Source: Rhodospirillales bacterium (GTDB lineage Bacteria; Pseudomonadota; Alphaproteobacteria; Reyranellales; Reyranellaceae). Taken from it: DNA of 56,209 bases. The stretch covers positions 1-56,209 of the forward strand of contig CANIEC010000011.1 of the NCBI GenBank assembly GCA_947466085.1, written 5' to 3'. Shown in pieces: positions 45,392 to 53,730 of this stretch. The notes under the pieces are model-generated. The model was not told the DNA's origin, did no database searches, and was given only the letters and a program-made list of their open reading frames with translations. The position numbers and the translations under genes were made by a program. Numbering within the stretch: the first letter of the stretch is position 1; each line of letters opens with the position of its first letter.

Positions 45392-46180
45392 TTAACCAGA
45401 CGCCTTCTCGGCTTGAGAGAGGGCCTTTTTGACGGAAGCCGAGATCGCCGGGGCCAGTCTGCGCCCCCAGGCGCGCGCTTCGTCCGGCGTGCCCACAAGA
45501 TCCTGACGCACCTCCAGCGAACAATGGGGCAGCGCCCGCGGCCGCGCATGGGCGGTCAGCGTGTATTCGTAGGACGCGCGCGCCGAATAGGGCTCGTTGT
45601 CGCCCACCACTAGCGAAGAATCGCGGCGCAGCTCGGCCAGCAGCGGCTCGGGCAGGCGCGGATCGTCGTTCCACAGCACGCCGACATGCCAGGGGCGGAC
45701 AAAGCCCTTCATCACCGGCGTGAAACTGTGCATTACCAGCAGGCAGACCGTGCGCCCGCCTTCGGTCATCGCGTCGAGCAGCCGGTCGACCTCGCGATGA
45801 TAGGGCCAGAAGCAGGCTTCGGCCCGGGCCTCGACCTGTTTCCTGGTCAGACCCTGGTTAGCCGGTATGACGGTCTCGTCGCTGATCTCCGGTGTCGAGC
45901 CCTCGCCGCCCGGCCAGCGGTTGCAGTCGATCACCAGCCGCGAATAGCCGGACGAGACCAGCGGCGCATCGAGCGCTTTCGACAGTTCGATCGCCGCGTC
46001 GAGCCCGCCGATATCCCAACCGATGTGCCGCGCCAGTTCGCGCTCGGGAAGACCGAGATCGCCCAGCGCCTGCGGCACCGCCTTGCTGGCGTGATCGCAG
46101 AGCAGCAACAGCGGCGCCTGACCCTGTTCGTTGAAGACGGAGAACGGCGGCGGATCGCCCGGCCGGAGCAACGGTTGCAT
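45392..46180 (-). CDS. N-formylglutamate amidohydrolase family protein
   Basis: 262 residues. LLLLCDHASKAVPQALGDLG at the start, then HIGWDIGGLDAAIELSKAL, LVIDCNRWPGG, VMHSFTPVMKGFVRPWHVGV and YEYTLTAHARPRALPHCSLE identify the HutG-like amidohydrolase family. CDHAS, DIGG and HSFTP carry likely metal and substrate residues. The family hydrolyses N-formylglutamate or related N-acyl compounds. No hut genes lie near. The ATG at 46180 is chosen because the frame further up is not conserved. Its start is only 29 bp from that of the divergent glycerate kinase gene, so they share control DNA. Confidence 0.9.
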   Translation of the reverse strand: MQPLLRPGDPPPFSVFNEQGQAPLLLLCDHASKAVPQALGDLGLPERELARHIGWDIGGLDAAIELSKALDAPLVSSGYSRLVIDCNRWPGGEGSTPEISDETVIPANQGLTRKQVEARAEACFWPYHREVDRLLDAMTEGGRTVCLLVMHSFTPVMKGFVRPWHVGVLWNDDPRLPEPLLAELRRDSSLVVGDNEPYSARASYEYTLTAHARPRALPHCSLEVRQDLVGTPDEARAWGRRLAPAISASVKKALSQAEKASG

Positions 46181-46209
46181 CGCGCCCCTATAGTGCGAAG
46201 ATCGGGCAA

Positions 46210-47487
46210 ATGAAAGATGCCGACGCCCGCGCCCTGCTGCGCTCCCTCTTCGACGCCGCGCTTGCCGCCGCACGTCCCGCCACCTGCCTTGCGCCCTACA
46301 TCGAAAGACTGCAGCCACCGAAGGGCCGCACCATCGTGATCGGCGCCGGCAAGGCCAGTGCCGCCATGGCGCGGGCCGTCGAGGATCAGTGGCCGCATCC
46401 GCTCGAAGGGCTGGTGGTGACGCGCTACGGCTATGGCGAGACGTGCAAGCGCATCGAGATCGTCGAAGCCGCCCACCCCGTTCCCGACGACAAGGGCCGC
46501 GAAGCCGCCGGCCGCATCTATGAACGCGTCCAGGGCCTGAGCGCCGACGATCTGCTGCTTTGCCTGATCTCAGGCGGCGCCTCGGCCCTGCTCGCGCTCC
46601 CGGCGCCGGGTCTCACCCTGAATGACAAGCAGCAGGTCAATCGCGCGCTGCTGAAATCGGGCGCCAACATCGTTGAGATGAACACGGTGCGAAAACACCT
46701 CTCGGCCATCAAGGGCGGCCGTCTTGCTATCGCGGCCCAGCCGGCGCGCGTCCTGTCGTGGCTGATCTCGGACGTGCCGAACGATGACCCAGGTGTCATC
46801 GGCTCGGGTCCCACCGTCGCCGACAAGACGACCTTCGCCGATGCGCTTGCCGTGCTCGCGAAGTACCGGATCGATCCGCTATCGGCCGTGCTCAAGCATC
46901 TCCAGGAAGGCGCCGCCGGCCGCATCGAGGAGACGCCGAAACCCGGCGATCCGCGCCTTGGCAATGTCGAGACGATCATGGTGGCCACGCCCAGGCGCTC
47001 GCTCGAAGCCGCCGCCGCTGTTGCACAGGAGCACGGCGTCGAGGTCGTCATGCTCGGCGACAATCTCGAAGGCGAGGCCCGCGAGCTGGGCGCCGCTCAC
47101 GCGCGCCAGGCCCTCGAGATCGCCAGGCGCCGCGGCAAGCCGGTAGCGATCCTGTCCGGTGGTGAGACCACCGTCACCGTACGCGGCAAGGGCCGCGGCG
47201 GCCGCAACGTCGAATATCTGCTGGCCGAGGCCATCGCGGCCGACGGCGCGGCGGGCATCTGGGGCCTGTCGGCCGATACCGACGGCGTCGATGGAGCGGA
47301 AGACATTGCCGGCGCGGTGTTCACGCCCGACACGCTGGCCCGGGCCCGCGCCAAGGGGCGCGATCCGCAGGCGATGCTTGACGACAATGACGGGCACGGC
47401 TTCTTCGAATTGCTGGGTGACAGCCTCGTCACCGGCCCGACGAGGACCAACGTCAACGACTTCAGGGTCACCCTGATCGCGCCATGA
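46210..47487 (+). CDS. Glycerate 2-kinase (MOFRL family)
   Basis: 425 residues, DUF4147 plus MOFRL domain. IVIGAGKASAAMARAVEDQW, LCLISGGASALLALPAPGLT and DVPNDDPGVIGSGPTVAD are diagnostic. AILSGGETTVTVRGKGRGGR starts the MOFRL part and SADTDGVDG is the C-terminal loop. It phosphorylates D-glycerate to 2-phosphoglycerate with ATP. Some members are annotated as hydroxypyruvate reductase. It begins the acid-sugar operon and overlaps the GFA gene by 4 bp. Its product meets DHAP-derived flux in lower glycolysis. Confidence 0.93.
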   Translation: MKDADARALLRSLFDAALAAARPATCLAPYIERLQPPKGRTIVIGAGKASAAMARAVEDQWPHPLEGLVVTRYGYGETCKRIEIVEAAHPVPDDKGREAAGRIYERVQGLSADDLLLCLISGGASALLALPAPGLTLNDKQQVNRALLKSGANIVEMNTVRKHLSAIKGGRLAIAAQPARVLSWLISDVPNDDPGVIGSGPTVADKTTFADALAVLAKYRIDPLSAVLKHLQEGAAGRIEETPKPGDPRLGNVETIMVATPRRSLEAAAAVAQEHGVEVVMLGDNLEGEARELGAAHARQALEIARRRGKPVAILSGGETTVTVRGKGRGGRNVEYLLAEAIAADGAAGIWGLSADTDGVDGAEDIAGAVFTPDTLARARAKGRDPQAMLDDNDGHGFFELLGDSLVTGPTRTNVNDFRVTLIAP

Positions 47488-47903
47488 CGACCTATCCCGG
47501 CTCCTGCCACTGCGGCGCGATCGCGATCACGCTCACCTCCGACAAGAAGCCCGAGGAGATGCGGGTCGGCCGCTGCGGCTGCAGCTTCTGCCGCCGCCAC
47601 GGCGCCCGCACCATGGGCGATCGCCGTGGCGCTGTCGAATTCCGGGCCTCGCCCGGTGCTCTCTCCCGCTATCGCTTTGGCCTCGGCATCACTGATTACC
47701 TGCTCTGTGCCAGGTGCGGGGCCTATGTCGGCGCGGTGATGCCCGAGGAGAACGGCGCCATAGGCATCGTGAACGTCAATTCGCTCGACATCCGCGACAC
47801 CTTCGATGCTGCACCGCCGTTGCACCATTACGACGGCGAAGACGAGGCCGGACGACGCTCCCGGCGCCGAAAGTTCTGGATGCCCGCAACCGTGATCGCC
47901 TAG
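47484..47903 (+). CDS. GFA (CENP-V) family zinc-binding protein
   Basis: 139 residues. GSCHCGAIAI, then CGCSFCRRHGARTM and LLCARCGAYVGAVM are the Cys clusters of the glutathione-dependent formaldehyde-activating enzyme family. The first and last clusters hold structural zinc. Substrate is uncertain, as many GFA proteins lack activity on formaldehyde. It starts at an ATG overlapping the glycerate kinase stop (47484-47487) and precedes otnK by 8 bp. Why a GFA protein sits inside this operon is not known. Confidence 0.9.
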   Translation: MTTYPGSCHCGAIAITLTSDKKPEEMRVGRCGCSFCRRHGARTMGDRRGAVEFRASPGALSRYRFGLGITDYLLCARCGAYVGAVMPEENGAIGIVNVNSLDIRDTFDAAPPLHHYDGEDEAGRRSRRRKFWMPATVIA

Positions 47904-47911
47904 GGTCGCGC

Positions 47912-49168
47912 ATGGCCATTCTTGGAGTGATCGCCGACGACTTCACCGGCGCAACCGACATCGCGGGCATGCTCGTCAAAGGCGGCATGCGCACGATCCA
48001 GACAATCGGCGTGCCGGCGAAGGGCACGATCCCCGACGACGTCGACGCCGTCGTCGTCGCGCTGAAGACGCGCTCGATCCCGGCTGCCGACGCGGTCGCG
48101 CAATCGCTCGACGCGCTGAAGGCATTGCAAGCGGCCGGCTGCGTACGCTTCTTCTTCAAGTACTGCTCGACCTTCGATTCGACCGACGCCGGCAACATCG
48201 GCCCGGTCGGCGACGCACTGCTCGATGCGCTGAAAGCGAAGCAGGCGATCTACTGTCCCGCCTTTCCGGTGAACGGCCGCACGATCTTCTTCGGACACCT
48301 GTTCGTGGGCGACGTGCTGCTCTCGGACTCGCACATGAAGCACCACCCGCTGACGCCCATGACCGATGCCAGCCTGGTGCGCGTGCTGGCACGGCAGACG
48401 CCGCACAAGGTCGGCCTCGTCGCCTTGAAGCAGGTCCAGTCCGGCTCTGCCGTCCTGCGCGAGTCGCTCGACAAGCTCGCTGCAGACGGCGTTCGGCATG
48501 TCGTGGTCGATGCGGTGGCCGACACCGATCTCGGCATCATCGGCGAAGCGATCGGCGACGACACTCTCGTCACCGGCGGCTCAGGCGTAGCGTTGGGCCT
48601 GCCCGCCGCGTATCGCCGCCGCGGCCTGATGGCCCATCGCTCCTGCGCAGATGCGCTGCCGAAGACGGACGGCGCTTCGGCCGTCCTCGCCGGCTCCTGC
48701 TCCGCGGCGACACTCGGCCAGATCAAGGCCTTCAAGGGCGCGCATCTCGCCCTCGACACGGATGCGATCTGCCGCGGCGAAGACGTGGCCGGCAAGGCAC
48801 TCGCCTGGGCCAGGGAAAAACTCGGCAAGGCGCCAATCCTGCTGTCGGCCAGCGACACGCCCGATTCCGTGAAGGCGCTGCAGGCAAAGTACGGCATCGA
48901 GAAATCGAGCCAGGCGATCGAGAAGACGATGGCGGCGCTGGCCCGCGGACTCGTCGAAGCGGGCGTCGGGCGCCTCGTCGTCGCCGGTGGCGAGACTTCG
49001 GGCGCCGTCGTGGGCGCGCTCGACGTGACCGCGCTGCGCATCGGACCGGAGATCGATCCCGGCGTGCCGTGGACGGCATCCGTGGGCGCCAAACCACTCC
49101 TGCTCGCGCTGAAGTCCGGCAATTTCGGCGCACCCGATTTCTTCACCAAAGCATTAGACCGGCCATGA
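47912..49168 (+). CDS. otnK: 3-oxo-tetronate kinase OtnK (DUF1537)
   Basis: 418 residues of the four-carbon acid sugar kinase family. The start IADDFTGATDIAGMLVKGGM, RFFFKYCSTFDSTDAGNIGP, IYCPAFPVNGRTIFFGHLFV and the C-terminal VVAGGETSGAVVGAL nucleotide motif are those of OtnK, which phosphorylates 3-oxo-tetronate with ATP. The stop overlaps the otnC start (ATGA, 49165-49168). With otnI, otnC and ltnD it makes a complete L-threonate or D-erythronate-type pathway. Confidence 0.95.
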   Translation: MAILGVIADDFTGATDIAGMLVKGGMRTIQTIGVPAKGTIPDDVDAVVVALKTRSIPAADAVAQSLDALKALQAAGCVRFFFKYCSTFDSTDAGNIGPVGDALLDALKAKQAIYCPAFPVNGRTIFFGHLFVGDVLLSDSHMKHHPLTPMTDASLVRVLARQTPHKVGLVALKQVQSGSAVLRESLDKLAADGVRHVVVDAVADTDLGIIGEAIGDDTLVTGGSGVALGLPAAYRRRGLMAHRSCADALPKTDGASAVLAGSCSAATLGQIKAFKGAHLALDTDAICRGEDVAGKALAWAREKLGKAPILLSASDTPDSVKALQAKYGIEKSSQAIEKTMAALARGLVEAGVGRLVVAGGETSGAVVGALDVTALRIGPEIDPGVPWTASVGAKPLLLALKSGNFGAPDFFTKALDRP

Positions 49169-49812
49169 GCACCGCAGAAACCAAGATGCGCGAGCAGATC
49201 TGTGCGCTGGGCGCCAAGCTGGCCGCGCGGGGCCTCTGCCCCGGCACCTCCGGCAACATCAGCGCCCGTGTGGCCGATGGCTGGCTGATGACGCCGACCA
49301 ACTCGTCGCTCGGCGAGCTCGAGCCTGGCCAGCTCTCCAAGATCGATCTCTCGGGCAAGCATGTCGCCGGCGATCCGCCGACCAAGGAAGCGCTGCTGCA
49401 TCGCTCGGTCTACGACGTGCGGCCCAAGGACGGTGCGATCGTCCATCTCCACTGCACGCATGCTGTGGCGATCTCCTGCCTCGATCCGTCCTGCCACCAC
49501 AATGCCGAGACGACCCTGCCGCCGATCACGCCCTACTTCGTGATGCGGGTCGGCAAGCTGCCGCTGGTTCCTTATTTCAAACCGGGCGATCCCAAGCTTG
49601 CCGACGCCATTCGCGATTACGCCAAGGGCCATCGCGCCGTGCTGCTGGCCAATCATGGCCCGGTGGTCGCGGGAACCTCGCTGTCAGCCGCCTCCGCCTC
49701 GATCGAGGAGCTGGAGGAAACGGCCAAGCTCCACCTGCTGTTGCAGGGGTTCAAACTGCGCACGCTCTCTGATGCCCAGGTGCGCGACGTCGAAGAAGCC
49801 TATCCTTCCTGA
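49165..49812 (+). CDS. otnC: 3-oxo-tetronate 4-phosphate decarboxylase OtnC (class II aldolase fold)
   Basis: 215-residue class II aldolase-like enzyme. GLCPGTSGNISARVADGWLM, then the metal-binding VHLHCTHAVAISCL and, near the end, LLANHGPVVAGTSLSAA hold the Zn ligands. OtnC decarboxylates and cleaves 3-oxo-tetronate 4-phosphate to dihydroxyacetone phosphate and CO2. Overlap with otnK by 4 bp shows translational coupling. otnI follows after 13 bp. Assignment rests on this context as well as the fold, since class II aldolases vary in substrate. Confidence 0.9.
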   Translation: MSTAETKMREQICALGAKLAARGLCPGTSGNISARVADGWLMTPTNSSLGELEPGQLSKIDLSGKHVAGDPPTKEALLHRSVYDVRPKDGAIVHLHCTHAVAISCLDPSCHHNAETTLPPITPYFVMRVGKLPLVPYFKPGDPKLADAIRDYAKGHRAVLLANHGPVVAGTSLSAASASIEELEETAKLHLLLQGFKLRTLSDAQVRDVEEAYPS

Positions 49813-49825
49813 TTGGACCAGAAGA

Positions 49826-50611
49826 ATGCCTAAGCTCGCCGCCAATCTTTCTTGGATCTACCAGGAAGTGCCGTTCCTGCAGCGCTTCGGCGCCGCGGCG
49901 GCGCATGGCTTCAAGGCCGTCGAGATCCTGTTTCCCTATGAAGCGCCGGCCACCGAGATCGCCGCCGAACTGAAGAAGCACCAGCTCACGCAGGCGCTGT
50001 TCAACCTGCCGCCGGGCGACGCCAGCAAGGGCGAGCGCGGACTGGCGGCCCTGCCCGGCCGCGAGGCCGAGTTCGCCGCCGCCATCGACAAGGCGCTGGA
50101 CTATGCCCAGGTGCTAGAATGCCGGACCCTGCACGTCATGTCCGGCATGATCGCCCCCGGCGCCGACGTGAAGGCAATGCACCGCACCTTCATCTCGAAC
50201 CTGAAGAAGATCTGCGACCGCACGGCCAAGATGGACATCACCATCGTGCTGGAGCCGATCAACCATCGCGACATTCCGGGCTACTTCACCAACACGACCG
50301 ACCAGGTGAAGGCGATCATCGACGAGGTCGGCGCGCCGCATCTTCGCCTGCAGCTCGACCTCTATCACCTGCAGGTCACCGAGGGCGATCTGCAGAAGCG
50401 CGTGGAGCGCCTCTTCCCGATCACGTCGCACGTGCAGATCGCGGGCAATCCCGATCGCAACGAGCCCGACATCGGCGAGGTCAATCACCTCTACCTGCTC
50501 GATGTGCTCGACCGGCTGGGCTACGACGGATATGTCGGCCTCGAATACAAGCCGAAGACGACCACGGCCGCCGGCCTCGGCTGGGCCGCCAAGTACGGAA
50601 TCAAGGCCTGA
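49826..50611 (+). CDS. otnI: 2-oxo-tetronate isomerase OtnI
   Basis: 261-residue TIM-barrel enzyme of the hydroxypyruvate isomerase family. NLSWIYQEVPFLQRFGAAAA at the start, VMSGMIAPGADVKAMHRTFI and IVLEPINHRDIPGYFTNTTD (Glu metal ligand), then VGLEYKPKTTTAAGLGWAAK (last Glu) match. OtnI interconverts 2- and 3-oxo-tetronate. The gene lies between otnC and ltnD, with 13 and 3 bp spacing. A hydroxypyruvate isomerase role is the alternative, but the context favours OtnI. Confidence 0.92.
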   Translation: MPKLAANLSWIYQEVPFLQRFGAAAAHGFKAVEILFPYEAPATEIAAELKKHQLTQALFNLPPGDASKGERGLAALPGREAEFAAAIDKALDYAQVLECRTLHVMSGMIAPGADVKAMHRTFISNLKKICDRTAKMDITIVLEPINHRDIPGYFTNTTDQVKAIIDEVGAPHLRLQLDLYHLQVTEGDLQKRVERLFPITSHVQIAGNPDRNEPDIGEVNHLYLLDVLDRLGYDGYVGLEYKPKTTTAAGLGWAAKYGIKA

Positions 50612-50614
50612 CCC

Positions 50615-51529
50615 ATGACCGACAAGAACACACCCGTCGTCGCTTTCGTGGGCCTGGGCTCGATGGGCCTCGGCATGGCGAAGAACCTGCTGAAGCACGG
50701 TCACAAGGTGATCGGCGTCGATCCCAGCGCCGTCGCCCGCGACGCCTTCGTGGCCGCCGGCGGCATGACGGCCACGTCTCCCGCTGAAGCCGCGAAGACC
50801 GCCGATGTGGTCATCGTTGCCGTGGTGAACGCGCAGCAAGTCGAAGCGGTGCTCTATGGCGAGGGCGGTGCGGTCGCCACGCTGCGCCAGGGCGGCCTCG
50901 TCATGCAGTGCGCCACCTGCCCCGCCGCGTTCATCCGCAAGCTCGACGAGCGTCTGGGCGCCAGCGGGCACGAGCTGCTCGATGCGCCGATGTCGGGCGG
51001 ACGGGCGCGCGCCGAAGCAGGCGAACTCACCTTCATGTCCTCCGGCACTGCAGGAGCCTTCGCCGCGGCCGAGTCCATCCTGTCCGCGACCTCGGCGAAG
51101 GTCTTTCGCCTGGGCGACAAGGCCGGCATCGGTTCGCTGGTGAAGACGGTGAACCAGCTGCTGGCCGGCGTGCACATCGCCACGGCCGCCGAGGCAATGG
51201 CGCTCGCGGCCAAGGCCGGCGCCGATACGCGCGCGGTCTATGAAGTGATCTCGGCCAGCGCCGGAAATTCCTGGATGTTCGGCAACCGGGTGCCGCACAT
51301 GCTCGACGACGATTACACGCCGCTCTCGGCGGTCGAGATCTTCGTGAAGGATCTCGGCCTGGTGCTCGACACGGGCCACGAGCTGCGCCTGCCGCTGCCT
51401 CTTGCCGCCGCCGCGCATCAGCTCTTCATCGCAGCCGCCGGCGCCGGCTGGGGCAAGCTGGATGACGCCGCGGTCGTAAAGGTCTACGAACAGGCCGGTG
51501 ACTTCAAAGTGTCGTCACCCTCGAAGTAG
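50615..51529 (+). CDS. ltnD: L-threonate dehydrogenase LtnD
   Basis: 304-residue beta-hydroxyacid dehydrogenase. The Rossmann motif is FVGLGSMGLGMAKNLL, the substrate loop DAPMSGGRARAEAGELTFM, and the catalytic Lys lies in GSLVKTVNQLLAGVHIATAA. It oxidises L-threonate to 2-oxo-tetronate with NAD+, and OtnI and OtnK act next. Related enzymes oxidise 3-hydroxyisobutyrate or glycerate, but the four-gene context supports threonate. Starts 3 bp after otnI stop and precedes pyk by 9 bp. Confidence 0.92.
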   Translation: MTDKNTPVVAFVGLGSMGLGMAKNLLKHGHKVIGVDPSAVARDAFVAAGGMTATSPAEAAKTADVVIVAVVNAQQVEAVLYGEGGAVATLRQGGLVMQCATCPAAFIRKLDERLGASGHELLDAPMSGGRARAEAGELTFMSSGTAGAFAAAESILSATSAKVFRLGDKAGIGSLVKTVNQLLAGVHIATAAEAMALAAKAGADTRAVYEVISASAGNSWMFGNRVPHMLDDDYTPLSAVEIFVKDLGLVLDTGHELRLPLPLAAAAHQLFIAAAGAGWGKLDDAAVVKVYEQAGDFKVSSPSK

Positions 51530-51538
51530 ACTGTCCCC

Positions 51539-52951
51539 ATGCGCCGCAATCGATTCACCAAGATCGTCGCCACGATCGGCCCCGCCTCGTCGACCACGGA
51601 ACGCCTGCGGACCCTGTTCGAAGCAGGCGCCGATGTCTTTCGGCTGAACTTCAGCCACGGCCAGCACGAGGATCATCGCCAGCGGGTCGAGCAGCTGCGC
51701 GCGCTCGAGAAGGAATTCAAGCACCCGATCGCCATCCTGCTGGATCTTCAGGGCCCTAAGCTGCGCCTCGGTACCTTCGCCAAGGGGCCGATGGTTCTGA
51801 AGAAGGGCCAGCGGGTGCGCTTCGACATGGATGCCGAGCCCGGCACGACCAAGCGCGTCCCCCTCCTTCATCCGGAGATCTTCAAGGCCGCGAAGCCCGA
51901 CGGCATCCTGCTGATCGACGACGGCAAGGTGCGGCTGCGCATCGTGTCCCACGACGCCGAGACCATCGACACCGAGGTCGAGGTTGCCGGCACGATCAGC
52001 GACCGCAAGGGCGTCAACCTGCCCAACCTCGTCCTGCCGATGTCGCCGATGACATCTAAGGATCACAAGGACCTCGCGTTCGGCCTCTCGCTGGGCGTCG
52101 ACTGGATCGCCCTCTCCTTCGTGCAGCATGCCAACGACATCGCCGAGCTCAAGAAGCTGGTGGCCGGCCGCGCCGCCGTGATGGCCAAGCTCGAGAAGCC
52201 GCAGGCGATCGAACATCTCGACGAGATCATCGAGCAGAGCGATGGCATCATGGTCGCCCGTGGCGACCTCGGTGTGGAGATGCCACCCGAGGCCGTCCCG
52301 CCGCTCCAGAAGCGTATCCTCGCCGCCGCCCGCGTCGCCGGCAAGCCGACCATCGTGGCGACGCAGATGCTGGAATCGATGATCAACGCGCCGACGCCGA
52401 CGCGCGCGGAAGTGTCCGACGTGGCCACCGCCGTCTATGACGGTACCGACGCCGTCATGCTGTCCGCCGAGTCGGCTTCGGGCAGTTATCCGGTCGAAGC
52501 GGTCACGATGATGGATCGCATCCTGAAGAGCGTCGAAGCCGACCCGCTCTATCGCCGCCTGATGGACGCGAGCCGGCACGAGCCCGAGGCGACGACGGCC
52601 GACGCGATCAGCGCCGCCGCCCGCCAATGCGCCCACACACTGTCGGCTGCCGCCATCGTCACCTACACCAACACCGGCTCGACGACCTTGCGCGCGGCGC
52701 GCGAACGTCCCGACGTCCGCATCCTCTGCCTCACGCCGAACATCGACACGGCGCGGCGCATGACCCTCACCTGGGGCGTGCATCCCGTGCGCACCGAGGA
52801 CGCCCATAATTTCGGCGACATGGTACAGCGCGCCGTACGCGTGGCCCGCCAGGAAATGATCGCGAAGGAAGGCGAGCGGCTGGTGGTGACGGCGGGCGTC
52901 CCGTTCGGCACGCCGGGCGCGACCAACATCCTGCGCATCGCCTACGTCTAA
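51539..52951 (+). CDS. pyk: Pyruvate kinase
   Basis: 470-residue enzyme that makes pyruvate and ATP from phosphoenolpyruvate. TKIVATIGPASST and FRLNFSHGQHEDH at the start, then the phosphate site MAKLEKPQAIEHLDEIIEQS, GIMVARGDLGVEMPPE and VYDGTDAVMLSAESASGSYP are complete. The regulatory C-terminal domain is present. The gene follows ltnD by 9 bp, so it seems transcribed with the threonate genes. This is unusual but fits, because both branches of the pathway (DHAP and 2-phosphoglycerate) end at this step. Confidence 0.96.
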   Translation: MRRNRFTKIVATIGPASSTTERLRTLFEAGADVFRLNFSHGQHEDHRQRVEQLRALEKEFKHPIAILLDLQGPKLRLGTFAKGPMVLKKGQRVRFDMDAEPGTTKRVPLLHPEIFKAAKPDGILLIDDGKVRLRIVSHDAETIDTEVEVAGTISDRKGVNLPNLVLPMSPMTSKDHKDLAFGLSLGVDWIALSFVQHANDIAELKKLVAGRAAVMAKLEKPQAIEHLDEIIEQSDGIMVARGDLGVEMPPEAVPPLQKRILAAARVAGKPTIVATQMLESMINAPTPTRAEVSDVATAVYDGTDAVMLSAESASGSYPVEAVTMMDRILKSVEADPLYRRLMDASRHEPEATTADAISAAARQCAHTLSAAAIVTYTNTGSTTLRAARERPDVRILCLTPNIDTARRMTLTWGVHPVRTEDAHNFGDMVQRAVRVARQEMIAKEGERLVVTAGVPFGTPGATNILRIAYV

Positions 52952-52979
52952 AGCTTACAGTTCTTTCATCGGCGCTCCC

Positions 52980-53029
52980 GGACATCGCAAGCGATGTCCT
53001 GACGCTCACGGGCCGAGCAAATCTCGGCC
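52980..53029. other. Two perfect hairpins downstream of pyk
   Basis: GGACATCGC-AA-GCGATGTCC (52980-52999) and GGCCGAG-CAAAT-CTCGGCC (53011-53029) stand in tandem, 28 bp after the pyk stop. Neither is followed by a U tract, so they are not standard terminators; they could stabilise mRNA 3' ends or be a repeat unit. I see no other copy in the window. Confidence 0.5.
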
Positions 53030-53114
53030 TACACGCCGCGCGCATGATTTTCCGCAAGGGATGATCGCAGTCACCTCTCCGTAGTGTTCCTGAACGAACA
53101 CAACGAGAGGTTCC

Positions 53115-53261
53115 ATGTCTCGCCGCACTTTCGCCACCGTCGATGCCGTGCTCGTCGTGATCTGCGTCATGATCTTCGCGGGCGGCGTTCTCGCCCAAAG
53201 CCACGCATCCGGCGCTTCCGCGCCGCCTATTGCAGCCCGCGGTGCTGGGGACAGACCGTGA
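53115..53261 (+). CDS. 48-residue membrane protein, first of a related trio
   Basis: MSRRTFATVDAVLVVICVMI, FAGGVLAQSHASGA and a Pro/Ala tail. One span follows the pattern D-x-L-V-V/I-hydrophobic. It ends with GTGA at 53258-53261, in which the GTG of the next gene overlaps its own stop. It shares the TVDAVLVVICVMIF-like core with the two genes that follow (WIDFLVIAASILTF and WLDLLVIAAALITL). Function unknown. GAGAGG precedes the ATG. Confidence 0.55.
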   Translation: MSRRTFATVDAVLVVICVMIFAGGVLAQSHASGASAPPIAARGAGDRP

Positions 53262-53362
53262 AACGCCGTCGCCTTTCGCTCGGCTGGATCGACTTCCTCG
53301 TGATCGCCGCCTCGATCCTGACCTTCGCTGCAGTAGCCGGCGCTGCGATCGGAAGCAGCTGA
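53258..53362 (+). CDS. 34-residue membrane protein, second of the trio
   Basis: GTG start (translated Met) overlapping the previous stop by 4 bp. Sequence: KRRRLSLGWIDFLVIAASIL then TFAAVAGAAIGSS. A basic N-terminus and a single span. The W-I/L-D-F/L-LVIAA core is shared with the gene at 53470, and more distantly with the one before. The overlap makes co-translation very likely, which supports reality despite the small size. Function unknown. Confidence 0.55.
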   Translation: MKRRRLSLGWIDFLVIAASILTFAAVAGAAIGSS

Positions 53363-53469
53363 CACAAACTTCCTTGGTGTCGCCTCAGTGCGGTCGCCGC
53401 CTGGACCTAAATCGGAATCATAAGGCAACGATTCCAGCCCAGCCAATAACAGTCTCGCAAGGGGCCATC

Positions 53470-53730
53470 ATGAACAGCGGCCAAAAGAAGAAGCGGGCCA
53501 TCGCCGTCCCCTATGAACTCCAGAAGTCGCGCTTTTCGTGGCTCGACCTGCTCGTGATCGCCGCCGCCCTGATCACGCTCGCGGTCGTCGTCGACGCCTC
53601 GATGGGCCGTGCAAAGGCCTCGGCCTCGGTGCCGGTGTCGCAGGCGAACCTCATTACGCCTGAAGTCAGCCAGCTCCCCGACGATCCCGGGCTGCTCAGG
53701 GCCCGGATCCGGTTGGCGTCAGGACTGTAG
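53470..53730 (+). CDS. 86-residue membrane protein, third of the trio, with IS-derived end
   Basis: ATG at 53470 after GGGG. A polar start (NSGQKKKRAIAVPYELQKSR), then FSWLDLLVIAAALITLAVVV as the span, then DASMGRAKASASVPVSQA. The last 20 residues (from SQLPDDPG to SGL) lie within a 60-bp repeat that is also found at 55680-55739 in an IS3-type orfA. The native C-terminus has therefore probably been replaced, and the stop lies in the repeat. The stop region overlaps the end of the convergent Rieske gene by 35 bp. Related by its core to the two preceding genes. Confidence 0.6.
   Translation: MNSGQKKKRAIAVPYELQKSRFSWLDLLVIAAALITLAVVVDASMGRAKASASVPVSQANLITPEVSQLPDDPGLLRARIRLASGL
53671..53730. 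repeat. 60-bp direct repeat, left copy
   Basis: About 92% identical, by eye, to 55680-55739, in the same orientation. On the minus strand it reads as the start of an IS3-type orfA. It carries the end of the small plus-strand gene and the last codons of the Rieske gene. Confidence 0.85.
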
